NCBI GenBank assembly: GCA_019634055.1
Contig: JAHQVZ010000189.1
Coordinates: forward strand, 1 to 34,954
Direction of reading: 5' to 3'
DNA: 34,954 nucleotides
Source: Leptolyngbyaceae cyanobacterium MAG.088
GTDB lineage: Bacteria; Cyanobacteriota; Cyanobacteriia; Phormidesmidales; Phormidesmidaceae
A program made the translations under genes and the position numbers. The notes under the pieces are model-generated. The model saw nothing but the letters and a program-made list of their open reading frames with translations. It had not been told where the DNA came from and made no database searches. Below, piece after piece: positions 1 through 9,967 of the stretch; position 1 is the first letter of the stretch; every line of letters begins with the position of its first letter.

Positions 1-70
1 ACGTTAGGAAGTGGGTCAGTGCTCTTGAGGTGGGCTGGATAGTTGTTGTTAGATCTCTGGTTGCTAACTA

Positions 71-982
71 ATGTTTAATCGCTTCTTTCGCCGTAAACCT
101 CAGTCTATTGAGCAACAAGCCGTTGATTATGCTGTTCTATTTAATCAGTTAATGGATGGGCTAGCGGCAGGCTGGTCAGCTCAACAACTGAAAGGGTGTT
201 TAGCTGGTCGGGAAAATGACGCAGCATTTCTTCAATGGTTATATCGCTATGATCAGAAGGTATTACAGCAGACTCCAGAGCAATCGGTGATTGAACGGTT
301 AGTGCAATGGGGGGCTATTGATTGTGGTGCGGTGGGACGGTTTGTAAAAGAAATAGGCGAGCGAGCGCTCCAACAGCAGGCTCTTCAAGTTGAAAATCCC
401 TCAGTATCCGTGCTATCAGAAGACTCTTTGTTGCAGCAAGGCCATCAAGCCTATCAGCAAGGAAAGTTTGCAGACGCTATTGTTCGCTATGACCAGGTCT
501 TGGCAATTAACCCCAATCATCACGTTGCCTTAAATAATAAGGGGGCCTCTCTAGCTGGTATTGGTCGCTTTAAGGAGGCGATCGCAATCTATGATCAGGC
601 TATAGCTCTCAAACCTGACTCTTTCCAGGTGATTTACCGCCGAGGAAATGCTTTGCGAAACACCGGTCGGTTTGAGGAGGCGGTTGTGGCCTATGATGCG
701 GCCCTAACGTTAAAACCCGACTCTCAAGAAGCACTGAATAATAAAGGCACTGCCCTGGCGGCCTTGCAACGGTTTGAAGATGCGATCTCAGCCTATGACG
801 GTGCTTTATCCATCAATCCTAAGAAATATACATGTCTGAATAATAAAGGCATGATGCTCCAGCAGCTCGGGCGATTAGCAGATGCCATTGTGGCCTATGA
901 CGCAGCATTGGCCATTAACCCCAAATATTCTAGAGCCCGACAAAACAAGGCCCATGCTCTACAGTCTCTACGAGCAAGATAG
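71..982 (+). CDS. TPR-repeat protein
   Basis: 303 aa ORF with consecutive TPR units, e.g. 'ALNNKGASLAGIGRFKEAIAIYDQAIALKPDS', 'ALNNKGTALAALQRFEDAISAYDGALSINPK'. Confidence 0.9.
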   Translation: MFNRFFRRKPQSIEQQAVDYAVLFNQLMDGLAAGWSAQQLKGCLAGRENDAAFLQWLYRYDQKVLQQTPEQSVIERLVQWGAIDCGAVGRFVKEIGERALQQQALQVENPSVSVLSEDSLLQQGHQAYQQGKFADAIVRYDQVLAINPNHHVALNNKGASLAGIGRFKEAIAIYDQAIALKPDSFQVIYRRGNALRNTGRFEEAVVAYDAALTLKPDSQEALNNKGTALAALQRFEDAISAYDGALSINPKKYTCLNNKGMMLQQLGRLADAIVAYDAALAINPKYSRARQNKAHALQSLRAR

Positions 983-1034
983 TCTATTTCGACGAGTAGT
1001 TTTGTATCCCAATTTTTTGCCACTGTACCAGTAT

Positions 1035-2369
1035 CTATCCCACTAATAAGTCTTCTTCTGGATAGTGAATAGTGCTGGGTTTAGGGTCGCCTAGTAGAGC
1101 GGACATGAGTAATAAAATCCCCACTCGGCCAATGTACATGGTGACAATAATCACGCACTGACCCAGCATCGATAGGTCTGCTGTGATGCCTGTGGATAGC
1201 CCCACGGTGGCAAAGGCGGAGACGGTTTCAAACAGCAGATCGATAAACTCGATGCCTGGATCTGTTAGCGATAGCAAAATAGTTACCATCACCACGGTCA
1301 TAACGGATGCAACTACAACGCCAACGGCCTTGAGCACGCGTTTATCAGGAATTTCTCGCTGATACGCTAGGACCTCATCTTCTCCTTTGAGGACGGTGCG
1401 GGTACAGTTGAGCAAAATTCTGACGGTGGTCGTTTTAATGCCACCACCGGTACTGCCAGGGCTTGCGCCAATAAACATCAGCGCGATCGCAATAAATAAC
1501 GAACTGGTTTGCATGGCCCCAATATCAATGGAATTAAACCCGGCGGTACGCATAATGACTGACTGAAACCCTGCCTCTAGCAGCTTCATATTGAACGGTT
1601 CAGGTCCCAGGGTGGCCGGATTGAAAAATTCAACCGCGAAAAATGCGAATGTGCCCAGAGCAAGCAGGATCAGCGAGGTGCTAGTGACTACCTTAAAGTG
1701 CAGCGAAAAGACCTGATGCTTGCGTTTGCGTCGGATGCGATCGCGAATCCAAATAAATAGCTCCATAATCACCTGGTAGCCAATACCACCAATAATGACC
1801 AGGGCTGCAATCACACCATTAATCCAGGGGGACCGAGCATACTGCACGAGGCTATCGGCAAATAGGCTAAAGCCCGCATTATTAAAAGCACTGATGCTGT
1901 GAAAAAGCGATAACCATAGGCTGCGTCCTGCACTATAGTCCTCAGCAAAGCGAGGCATCAGGCAAAACGCACCGCTCAGCTCGAAAATCATTGTCATCGC
2001 AATGATGGACTTAATCAGTGAAGCCGCAGACGATAATTCGGTTGTATCTAGCGATTGTTGAATAGCGAGCCGATCTTTGAGGCCTAATCGTCGTCCTAGT
2101 AGCAGCAGTAGCAATGTGGTAGCTGTCATATACCCCAAGCCACCCAGCTGAATCAGTAGCAAAATAATGCCCTGACCCAAGGGTGAAAAATAGGAACCCG
2201 TATCTACGACAATCAGTCCCGTAACACAAACTGCTGATGTTGCCGTAAACAGAGCCACAATTGGGTTGTTCCATTCACCACTAGCGGTTGCAAACGGGAG
2301 CAGTAGTAGTAGTGTGCCAACGGCGATTACCGTTAAAAAGCCAACACACACAGTCCTCGAAACGGTCAT
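1035..2369 (-). CDS. TrkH/KtrB-family potassium uptake channel subunit
   Basis: 444 aa polytopic membrane protein; K+ selectivity-loop-like segments 'TSAVCVTGLIVVDTG', 'FNNAGFSLF', 'MRTAGFNSID', 'SAFATVGLSTGIT', and 'GASPGSTGGGIKTTT'. Confidence 0.92.
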   Translation of the reverse strand: MTVSRTVCVGFLTVIAVGTLLLLLPFATASGEWNNPIVALFTATSAVCVTGLIVVDTGSYFSPLGQGIILLLIQLGGLGYMTATTLLLLLLGRRLGLKDRLAIQQSLDTTELSSAASLIKSIIAMTMIFELSGAFCLMPRFAEDYSAGRSLWLSLFHSISAFNNAGFSLFADSLVQYARSPWINGVIAALVIIGGIGYQVIMELFIWIRDRIRRKRKHQVFSLHFKVVTSTSLILLALGTFAFFAVEFFNPATLGPEPFNMKLLEAGFQSVIMRTAGFNSIDIGAMQTSSLFIAIALMFIGASPGSTGGGIKTTTVRILLNCTRTVLKGEDEVLAYQREIPDKRVLKAVGVVVASVMTVVMVTILLSLTDPGIEFIDLLFETVSAFATVGLSTGITADLSMLGQCVIIVTMYIGRVGILLLMSALLGDPKPSTIHYPEEDLLVG

Positions 2370-2480
2370 TGGTTAATTTACTCGTATAGTCCCTCATTTA
2401 GGATGGGTGCATACTGCTTTCAGATTAATCAGTGGATTGGCCTAATCTATCTGCCATACGTCCTCATCAGTCAATTTTAT

Positions 2481-2502
2481 GACGTTGTTGAAAGACAACG
2501 TC
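2481..2502. other. Perfect inverted repeat GACGTTGT-N6-ACAACGTC
   Basis: 8-bp arms 2481-2488 and 2495-2502, about 110 bp upstream of the trkH-like start codon. Confidence 0.6.
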
Positions 2503-2537
2503 TATGATTTTCGCGCTGGGGGGTAATAAAGATGCGA

Positions 2538-2572
2538 AAAGAGGACTATTCTCATTGAGAATAGTCCTCTTT
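2538..2572 (-). terminator. Probable intrinsic terminator of the SLH-protein gene
   Basis: Perfect 16-bp stem AAAGAGGACTATTCTC / GAGAATAGTCCTCTTT with 3-nt loop. On the minus strand it ends in TTTT and lies about 50 bp past the stop of 2625..3875. Confidence 0.75.
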
Positions 2573-2624
2573 GGAGTGCCAATGTGCTACGTCCAACGAT
2601 TGGGGCTATAGGCCAAGATATTCA

Positions 2625-3875
2625 TTAGTTTGGACAATCTACCAAACGAACGACCGCTGTGGCCGCATAGTTTCGTAGAGCGTCACTATTGGGTACAAAA
2701 GCAGTCCCAGATTCATTGACAGGTGATGCAATGCCACAGTAAGCCGAAAGACTAGAAATGACATCGGCTGCCCAGTGACCCTGAGTATCGGAAAAACTAA
2801 AAGACTGCTGGGTAGGTGTCAAGGCTGTGCCCTGTCCTAGAACCCGCTTACGATACTCAGCAGCTCGACGAACGACTGCCATCATTTCAGCTCGCGTAAC
2901 TTCTTGTGCGGGGCGGAAATCACCTTCAGGGTAACCGCTGACGATACCGCTTTGGTTAGCGAACTGAATCTTTGCAGCACTCCAGCGCTCTCTACCCACA
3001 TCTGTAAAGGGAGCTGCGGTCACTGTACTCGGCAGGGCGATGGAAATATTATCCTGAGCATCTAAAGCCTCAATCACCATCGATACTAGCTGTTCGCGAG
3101 TGAGAGCATTACGAGGACGGAATGTGCCATCCTCGAAGCCAGCAATAAAACCGATTTCTACAGCACGACTAATCTGGGTCGCATAAACGTCATTATTGAC
3201 ATCTCGAAACTCAGTGGTATTTGTCGGTGGCTCGGTGGGCGTCGGATCGGTGACCACCGGTGGATTGTCCAGTGTAGGCCCGCCACTTTGTTCGACCAAC
3301 GCAGCGAGATCAGCATCGTGAGTGAGATATAAATGACCCAGGGTGCGGCCATCTAAGGTACGCCGCGTTAAACGCCAACCTGGGTTAAGGAAAATTTTAG
3401 TAAACCCATTACTTGCCTGCCCAAAGGTACGGCCTAAAGTCATTGGGGGGGCTGAGCGATAAGGATTGGTAGGGAAGGTGCTGGGTCTACCGATGAGCAG
3501 ATATTCCCCTTCTTCTTCCTTAATTTCTAGGTTGAAACGACTACCCGCATCACCATCGCCAGCTCGAATAGAATAGCCATTGCTATCGGTGGCACGTCCA
3601 CAGATGCCAGAAAAGTCAAAATTTAACAACAGAGGCTCAATTTGCACGGGGTCTGAGCCTGATTCACTCCAACACAGCTGGGCATCGCTCTTTTGCTCGA
3701 TGATCATAAACTGAGGACGCCCTAATAAACCACCACCCGGTGCCGCCACTAGGACAAAGTCTTCCTGGGTGACTTCAACGTTGTCAAATGCTTGGGCCTC
3801 TACGCGGGTAGTTGCACCAAAAAATGTAAGTGTTGCTGCCGTAGCAGCTGCCATAGCTAAGCGTAGTCGTTTCAT
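2625..3875 (-). CDS. DUF3747-type N-terminal domain plus three S-layer homology (SLH) repeats, secreted
   Basis: Signal peptide 'MKRLRLAMAAATAATLTFFGATTRVEA'; SLH repeats 'FRDVNNDVYATQISRAVEIGFIAGFEDGTFRPRNALTREQ', 'FTDVGRERWSAAKIQFANQSGIVSGYPEGDFRPAQEVTRAE', 'FSDTQGHWAADVISSLSAYCGIA'. Confidence 0.88.
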   Translation of the reverse strand: MKRLRLAMAAATAATLTFFGATTRVEAQAFDNVEVTQEDFVLVAAPGGGLLGRPQFMIIEQKSDAQLCWSESGSDPVQIEPLLLNFDFSGICGRATDSNGYSIRAGDGDAGSRFNLEIKEEEGEYLLIGRPSTFPTNPYRSAPPMTLGRTFGQASNGFTKIFLNPGWRLTRRTLDGRTLGHLYLTHDADLAALVEQSGGPTLDNPPVVTDPTPTEPPTNTTEFRDVNNDVYATQISRAVEIGFIAGFEDGTFRPRNALTREQLVSMVIEALDAQDNISIALPSTVTAAPFTDVGRERWSAAKIQFANQSGIVSGYPEGDFRPAQEVTRAEMMAVVRRAAEYRKRVLGQGTALTPTQQSFSFSDTQGHWAADVISSLSAYCGIASPVNESGTAFVPNSDALRNYAATAVVRLVDCPN

Positions 3876-4249
3876 TGTTTGCGTGTTAATTGGAACTATG
3901 AAGCAGGACTTAATGTGAATATTGCCCAGTAGGGAACTGGATGGTGACGTTACAGTAATTTTTCTTGATGGAAATGTGAAGCTTTAAAGAATCCAGGTTC
4001 TGGACATTTTTAACCCTACGAACTAACTAACCACTCAATGCCGTTCTTTTGGCTTTTTTTAGGGTTATTGCCAGAGGACTTGCGGCCATCGTGCTGAATT
4101 TGACACGATAGAGGTATAGCAATGTCATATGTGTAAGGACATTGCTTGTCACAGTGGCTTGAGGGTTGAACGCCTTCAAGGGATATGCATTGTCCTCACC
4201 AATGTGACCAACGTATAGTTGGAATTCCCCCTTTAAGAGGATGTAGTTC

Positions 4250-4879
4250 ATGGTTCAAGGAATACCCCAGTGGTTACGGCAGTGCGTTTGCGTTCCGGTC
4301 GCTTTGCCGGTTGTCACAGTCTGTAGCCTAATGCTGGTACATATACCTGCGGTCCAGGCTGTGAATGAAGACGACCTCAAACGCTTGATTGAGACGAAGG
4401 ACTGTCCAGGTTGTGATCTTGAAGGTGCTGATTTGCGTCGGTTAGATCTGTCTGGTGCCAATTTAGAAGGTGCCAACCTCAGGGAGGCCAATTTTTTCTA
4501 TTCAATTTTGGATGGGGCTAACTTGTCCGGTGCTGATTTGCGGTCGACAAATTTGTCATACACCACTGCGTTGACGCTGACCGTTGACATCAATGGTGAG
4601 ATTTTTGACTTGCCAGCCCGCTTTAATGGTGCTGATTTGTCTAGCTCATTAATGCACTATGCTGATTTTTCTGGTGCTGAGATGGTGACGGCTAATTTTC
4701 AAGAAGCTTATATCGATCAGACCGATTTTGTGGGCACCCAACTGCAAGATTCAAATTTTACGGTGACGTATGTTCACACTATTGATCTGACCGATGCTAA
4801 TCTCTGTGGCTCCACTTATTGGGCAGGCAACGACTACAGGCGAGCATGTAATGTACCCGTCACTGACTTGGGAGAGTAA
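4250..4879 (+). CDS. Pentapeptide-repeat protein with N-terminal signal/TM segment
   Basis: Repeats 'LEGADLRRLDLSGANLEGANLREANFFYSILDGANLSGADLRSTNLSY' and a hydrophobic N-terminus. Confidence 0.9.
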   Translation: MVQGIPQWLRQCVCVPVALPVVTVCSLMLVHIPAVQAVNEDDLKRLIETKDCPGCDLEGADLRRLDLSGANLEGANLREANFFYSILDGANLSGADLRSTNLSYTTALTLTVDINGEIFDLPARFNGADLSSSLMHYADFSGAEMVTANFQEAYIDQTDFVGTQLQDSNFTVTYVHTIDLTDANLCGSTYWAGNDYRRACNVPVTDLGE

Positions 4880-4899
4880 AAAGCTAGTAGACTCTTGAC

Positions 4900-5178
4900 T
4901 CAGTTAGGTTTAACTTGCTTCAGCATCTCTACTAAAACATGGTGAGCATCTTTTGCATCAGCCAAGGGACGCTCAAAACTGATACGTACAGGTGTAGTTT
5001 GACCCTCTACGGTGGCGTCTAGGTCCATGCCTGTAGTGTCAATGGCTTTCATGATGGCTGCTGTGGCTGCTGTGGCATTGCCAAATTTCTGGGCATAGAG
5101 CAGTACAGCATCGGCATGATCGTCATTCATGTGTTTACAAATGCGATCGCTAACAGGGGGCGTGATTGTATCAGCCAT
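4900..5178 (-). CDS. DUF2470-type small protein
   Basis: 92 aa; 'ISDRICKHMNDDHADAVLLYAQ' type motif resembling the heme-utilisation/DUF2470 N-terminal 'HMNxDHAD'. Confidence 0.85.
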   Translation of the reverse strand: MADTITPPVSDRICKHMNDDHADAVLLYAQKFGNATAATAAIMKAIDTTGMDLDATVEGQTTPVRISFERPLADAKDAHHVLVEMLKQVKPN

Positions 5179-5297
5179 AGAATTGTCCTAGAAAATTTCG
5201 TACACTACTGTTCTAAATCATAGGTTCTCTTTGAGATGATTGTGCCATGGCAGCTATTCATACTGTGATTGTAGGCAAGTTTCTTGTGGTCAGTTAG

Positions 5298-5723
5298 TTG
5301 AGCGTATCTTCCCAACCACCACCTGGTGAGCATCCCTGGTCAACGGGGTATATTTTTCAAAGTCCGGGAGCGCACTTGACCTATCGCGTTATTGGTCCCT
5401 GTTGCCGACTGTTTGATCGTGAGCAATTACCTTGGCCCTGTTGCCGGTTGCAGTGGCACGGTAAAGAACCCAGCTGGCGGCGAATAGGTCGACGATTTAT
5501 CGTCGATTTGGCCACTAGGCGTCATCCTTCCTACTGTGTTGAAATTATTGGCCAGGGATATCGCGCGCAACCGATTATCGTGACCCTATATATGATTAAT
5601 TTTTCCAGAGAAATGCAAGATTGGTGGCATACCAAACGCCGCCACTTAGACACAAGAGCGATACCCTCCACGACTGATATAACAGGTTCAAGAGCGGCTT
5701 CGCTTGAACAGACGGCTCCATAA
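5298..5723 (+). CDS. Hypothetical Cys/Trp-rich protein (TTG start)
   Basis: 141 aa ORF ending 17 nt before the ferredoxin ORF; internal repetition 'GPCCRLF...PWPCCRLQW'. No family recognised. Confidence 0.55.
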   Translation: MSVSSQPPPGEHPWSTGYIFQSPGAHLTYRVIGPCCRLFDREQLPWPCCRLQWHGKEPSWRRIGRRFIVDLATRRHPSYCVEIIGQGYRAQPIIVTLYMINFSREMQDWWHTKRRHLDTRAIPSTTDITGSRAASLEQTAP

Positions 5724-5740
5724 ATCTTGCGATAGGATGA

Positions 5741-6022
5741 TTGTCAATGTCTTTAGCAATTCAGATTGACGATCATTGTATGAGTGTTGAGGTCTGTTTT
5801 CTCCCCGATAACGTCACTGTTATCGCAACCCCAGGAGAGCCTATTTTGCAAGTTGCTGAACGGGCAGGTGTGAACATCCCAACAGGATGTTTGATGGGGT
5901 CATGTCACGCTTGTGAAGTCGATATTGAGGGCCAAGAAGAACCGATTTGCGCTTGCATCTCGGCGGTTCCGGCAACAACATCTCCTTACGTTATCAATCT
6001 CTATGTCGATCCGACCTGGTAA
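5741..6022 (+). CDS. Small [2Fe-2S] ferredoxin-like protein
   Basis: 'PTGCLMGSCHACEVDIEGQEEPICAC' gives CX4CX2C plus downstream Cys; UbiG-like fold start 'ILQVAERAGVNIPTGC'. TTG at 5741 or ATG at 5747. Confidence 0.85.
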   Translation: MSMSLAIQIDDHCMSVEVCFLPDNVTVIATPGEPILQVAERAGVNIPTGCLMGSCHACEVDIEGQEEPICACISAVPATTSPYVINLYVDPTW

Positions 6023-6128
6023 TTGATACTCGAAGGTGCATCAGTGGGCAGCGCTAACCTTGCAAAACTAAACTTGTTGCTGTTTTTTTAACCTTGCCCA
6101 TGGTAAAAAATCAGCTTGATATGTTTAG

Positions 6129-7346
6129 TTACTCAGCTGCGGGGGCTGTAGGCGTTGGTTCTTCTAAGAAAATGGCTTCGTAAGGAACGACACCGATGGT
6201 CTCGCTACCTAAACACTGAGCTGCTGCTTTAGACAAATCTAGGGAACGTTCGCCGATATAGGGACCCCGGTCATTAATACGCACAACGACTGTCCGATTA
6301 TTCTTCAAATTACGGACCTGTAAAATCGTATTAAAGGGCAACGTTTTGTGGGCAGCAGTCAACAGGTTTTGGTCAAATATTTCTCCATTGGCTGTTAGTC
6401 GACCATGGAAATAAGGACCATACCAGGAAGCAGTGCCGTTAAGCTGTTGTCCAGACGGCTGAAGCTCCTTGAGCATGACCTGAATAGTTCCAGCATCCAA
6501 GGGGTCTGCCCCCATTTTTTGCCGTAACTGGTCGCTCCAGACAATGGCTGTCCATTGCTTACCCAGGGTCGTCGATTGCTCGTCTGTACCAGCAGACTCT
6601 TCATCAGGTTGCTGATGCAAGACATGCAGACTCACATCATTATTTAAGCGAATAGCTGGTTGGTCCCCCTCTAATACGGGAGTAATTTCATCGGGCTTGA
6701 CTGTCTCATTGCCCAGTAAAGCTTGGAGGGAGCCAAGCACAGACTCAATTCCAGCCAACGTGTCCAGTTCACCGATCAGGTCACCTTGGCGAAAAACCTG
6801 CAAGGTTGTCACTTCATCAGTAGCCTCGTACGGCACATCAACACATTGTCGCCAGGCTTCCCTTGGCAAGCCTGGAAGCGGTTTACTGGCGCGCTCTGTT
6901 TTACCTGGGAGGGTAGTAGTAGATATCGTTTTCTGACGTTCTGTATTTTCTGCGGAAGTTGCAATGACTAGGGATGAAGCCGATGTCTCTGCTGTAGGTT
7001 CATCAGGTGTGGCCACCTTACCCAAGTTCACTAATGGAGCTGGAGAGGAAATATCTTCCAAAGATTGCTCCAAGATCTTCTCCAGAGATTGGGTGATGTC
7101 TGCTAAATTAAGCGGCTTTAAAAGCTGAAATGGACCGTTGGGCAATAATGTCTCAGTTTGATTAGCATTAGCGGTAATATTCTCAACCACATCCAGCGAC
7201 GATGGACCTGCCTGCGCTTTTCGAGGCAAAGCATTCAGTAAAGATGAGGCAGACGTATGCAGGATTGTTTGATTAGCTTGCCTTAAACCACTAACCAGTG
7301 TGGGTGCTGAAGATACGGTTACTTCATGAACCGGTAAATCAAACAT
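6129..7346 (-). CDS. RlpA-like (double-psi beta-barrel) septal ring lytic transglycosylase family protein
   Basis: C-terminal '[73 protein letters not shown]' is canonical RlpA/DPBB. Confidence 0.9.
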   Translation of the reverse strand: MFDLPVHEVTVSSAPTLVSGLRQANQTILHTSASSLLNALPRKAQAGPSSLDVVENITANANQTETLLPNGPFQLLKPLNLADITQSLEKILEQSLEDISSPAPLVNLGKVATPDEPTAETSASSLVIATSAENTERQKTISTTTLPGKTERASKPLPGLPREAWRQCVDVPYEATDEVTTLQVFRQGDLIGELDTLAGIESVLGSLQALLGNETVKPDEITPVLEGDQPAIRLNNDVSLHVLHQQPDEESAGTDEQSTTLGKQWTAIVWSDQLRQKMGADPLDAGTIQVMLKELQPSGQQLNGTASWYGPYFHGRLTANGEIFDQNLLTAAHKTLPFNTILQVRNLKNNRTVVVRINDRGPYIGERSLDLSKAAAQCLGSETIGVVPYEAIFLEEPTPTAPAAE

Positions 7347-7732
7347 AAAAGAGTTTACAGATGAACACTTTAATTAACAAACCAGCTCCAAGCCCAAAAG
7401 TGAAACCGTGATTCCCTCAGTTGTTTTTGGTGGTGGCTGCCAGTGAATCAGAAATAACGTCGGCCTCTGGCCCAGGCATTGTATCCAAAGTTACAATTAG
7501 TTAAGTATACATTCTGTTCTAAAACATTAAGTATTGTTGTCATCAACTCATTGATTTAGGTGAGCGCACTGATAGTGCAGTCATAATGCTTAACCCCTTT
7601 TTCTATAAGGCATTGCCATCACTGCATTCACTAATGCTGAGCAGTTGACAATAAGTAAATTTAATCCTTTCAGGAAAATAAAATAATTGATAGTCATACT
7701 GCATGATGTCTAGGACAGGTTAATTCCTAAGG

Positions 7733-8602
7733 TTGCCCGGCATCACTATGGTTAATGACGATGTCAAAACAAGTTTAGTTGCTCATCTAAAAGAATTGAT
7801 ACGTCAACGAGACCCATACCTAGCAAAACAAGGCCATAGTTACGTTCGTTACTACATGCATCGTCAATTGGCGCAGTGGGGCAGCGCTAAGGCTATGGAG
7901 TTTACTCATCAAGGTCATGAGTATTACAACCTTTGTTTAGAGTTGCCGGGGCAAAGGTCTCTTGCACCTGTGATTATTGGTGCGCACTACGATACCGTGC
8001 CTGGAACTCCTGGTGCCGATGATAATGCGACGGGGTTAGCTGTTTTGCTAGAGTTGGCTCGACAATTTTCTGAGCAGCCACCAAGACGACCTGTGCATTT
8101 AGTGGCCTTTGACTTGGAAGAATATGGCTTAGTTGGTAGTCGTGCCTATGTGAGTACATTGCAAGGGCAGTCGATTCATCTGATGTTGTCTTTAGAGATG
8201 CTGGGATACTGTGCCAGGGGGATGTTGGGTGCTGGACAACCTAGTCAGAGGTATCCCATCGAGGCCATGAAGCATGTCTACCCAAAAACGGGTGATTTTA
8301 TTGCGCTGATTGGTAATTGGCAGACGATTCCCACCTTATGGCGTTTTAAGCGAGCGTTTAAGTTGGCTGGTGTTGACTGTGAGTGGTTGCCTATGATTCA
8401 GCAAGGTCGGGCATTGCCAGATACTCGTCGGAGTGATCATGCGCCGTTTTGGGATGCTGGGTATAACGCCATCATGGTGACTGATACAGCTAACTTGCGT
8501 AACCCTCATTACCATGGGCGTACTGATACATTCGACACGTTAGATTTAGACTTTTTGACCCAGGTTTATATGGGGTTAGTTCAGGGCATAACCCAGCTAT
8601 AG
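7733..8602 (+). CDS. M28-family zinc metallopeptidase
   Basis: 'PVIIGAHYDTVPGTPGADDNATGLAVLLELARQF', 'VAFDLEEYGLVGSRAYV', 'RRSDHAPFWDAGYNAIMVTDTA'. TTG at 7733 or ATG at 7748. Confidence 0.9.
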   Translation: MPGITMVNDDVKTSLVAHLKELIRQRDPYLAKQGHSYVRYYMHRQLAQWGSAKAMEFTHQGHEYYNLCLELPGQRSLAPVIIGAHYDTVPGTPGADDNATGLAVLLELARQFSEQPPRRPVHLVAFDLEEYGLVGSRAYVSTLQGQSIHLMLSLEMLGYCARGMLGAGQPSQRYPIEAMKHVYPKTGDFIALIGNWQTIPTLWRFKRAFKLAGVDCEWLPMIQQGRALPDTRRSDHAPFWDAGYNAIMVTDTANLRNPHYHGRTDTFDTLDLDFLTQVYMGLVQGITQL

Positions 8603-9889
8603 CAGCCTTAGTTGTTGATTGGATTCTTCAGGGATAGCAGTGTTGTCTAAGGCCAGGGCGGTGTCGGCGGTGAGGGTGTCTCCATGGAGCAGTGTTTGGG
8701 CCGCCAACATGATGTCGTCAGCCAGTTCGGTCAAATCGTCTCGATGGGCTAAATAGGTGGCTAGGGCATTGACCGGATCACGAGCATTGTCAGAGGTTAA
8801 TTCAGGTAAGCGAGGCCTTGTTAATTGACTCACCAGTTCTGAGTGAATCGTGTATGTGTGGGCCTTAGATAAGGCTTGATTTAGAGCTACATGATCAATC
8901 TGCTCGATCTGGGCTGGGCGCAGTTTATACACTAAACGCACGACTGCATCGGTAATATCGGTTTTGGTTAGAGCTTGTTCTAGGTCTTGCTGAGGGGTAT
9001 CTGATTTTGAGATATTGACTGTGATGGTTTGAAATGCGCGAACGGGTAAGGGGCAAAATTCTACGGATGCATGGCCGGGTTCAATTGCCGCTAAGACGAA
9101 CCCTTTTTCTTCTTTTTCTTCGCTGAAGTCTACCCGTTCAATGCTGCCAGGATAGACAATGGGTGGTTCTTGGCAGAGTATTTGGTGTTTGTGTACATGG
9201 CCCAGGGCCACATAGTCAAAACAGGGTCGGGCCAGCAGGGCCATCGGCACAGTAAAGCCTTTGCCGACGGCTAAAAATTTTTCGGCCCCATACCGAGCAG
9301 TATCTGTCATCAGATGAGCCAGAAGGATCTTGGGCAGATCAGGATTTAGCCGCCGAATTTCGCCTTCTAAGGCTACCCGTAGTCGATCGAGCATGATTTC
9401 GTTTACCTCGCCCAAGGATAAGCCCTCTGTTTCAGGGCGAGTCAGGAGGGTGGAATGGGTTAACCAGGGCAGAGTGATGACTTGAGTAGGGCCAGCTTGG
9501 GTGTTAATCGTATGGGTGGTTAAACGATCGCCGACAATAATACCGGGCACGCCCAGGGTGCGATATATGCATAGGCTGGCACCGCCCATGCCTTGGGCAT
9601 GTTGATCGTGATTGCCCACTAACAGTACCGTGGGGATATGGGCTTCGACTAAACGCTGAAACTGTTGGGCAAAGGCTTGCTGTACAACGGGTGGCGGTGT
9701 TGCATCCGGGAAAGCATCGCCGCCAAATAAGACTAGGTCTACTGGTTCACTGAGGGCTCGGTCAATGCAGCGACTAAGGGTGGTGACAAAATCTTCTAAA
9801 CGAGTGTTGAGTCCTGTTTCGGGGTTGATATGTCCATGGCTAAAGCCACTGCCCATGTGGATGTCTGAGAGATGGAGAACCTTAACCAT
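8597..9889 (-). CDS. SbcD-like metallophosphoesterase/exonuclease subunit
   Basis: 'VLHLSDIHMGSGFSHG', 'LFGGDAF', 'VLLVGNHDQH', 'KILLAHLMTD', 'YVALGHVHKHQ' metallophosphoesterase motifs in SbcD order. Confidence 0.85.
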   Translation of the reverse strand: MVKVLHLSDIHMGSGFSHGHINPETGLNTRLEDFVTTLSRCIDRALSEPVDLVLFGGDAFPDATPPPVVQQAFAQQFQRLVEAHIPTVLLVGNHDQHAQGMGGASLCIYRTLGVPGIIVGDRLTTHTINTQAGPTQVITLPWLTHSTLLTRPETEGLSLGEVNEIMLDRLRVALEGEIRRLNPDLPKILLAHLMTDTARYGAEKFLAVGKGFTVPMALLARPCFDYVALGHVHKHQILCQEPPIVYPGSIERVDFSEEKEEKGFVLAAIEPGHASVEFCPLPVRAFQTITVNISKSDTPQQDLEQALTKTDITDAVVRLVYKLRPAQIEQIDHVALNQALSKAHTYTIHSELVSQLTRPRLPELTSDNARDPVNALATYLAHRDDLTELADDIMLAAQTLLHGDTLTADTALALDNTAIPEESNQQLRLL

Positions 9890-9967
9890 GGTGTTCTTTG
9901 TCCAGGACTTGCGATCGCGCTCTAACGTATCAATTCGCTATCAGTATCTTTGTCCTAGTCATGAACG

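Noticed and set aside
4027-4251. 74-aa minus-strand ORF between the SLH and pentapeptide genes
   Set aside because: No family recognised; starts at the pentapeptide gene's start codon region, probably intergenic noise.
8597-9889. Possible SbcCD or defence pair around the SbcD-like gene
   Set aside because: No SbcC-like ATPase ORF in the window; in bacteria the partner can be elsewhere, so this is not evidence of a new system.
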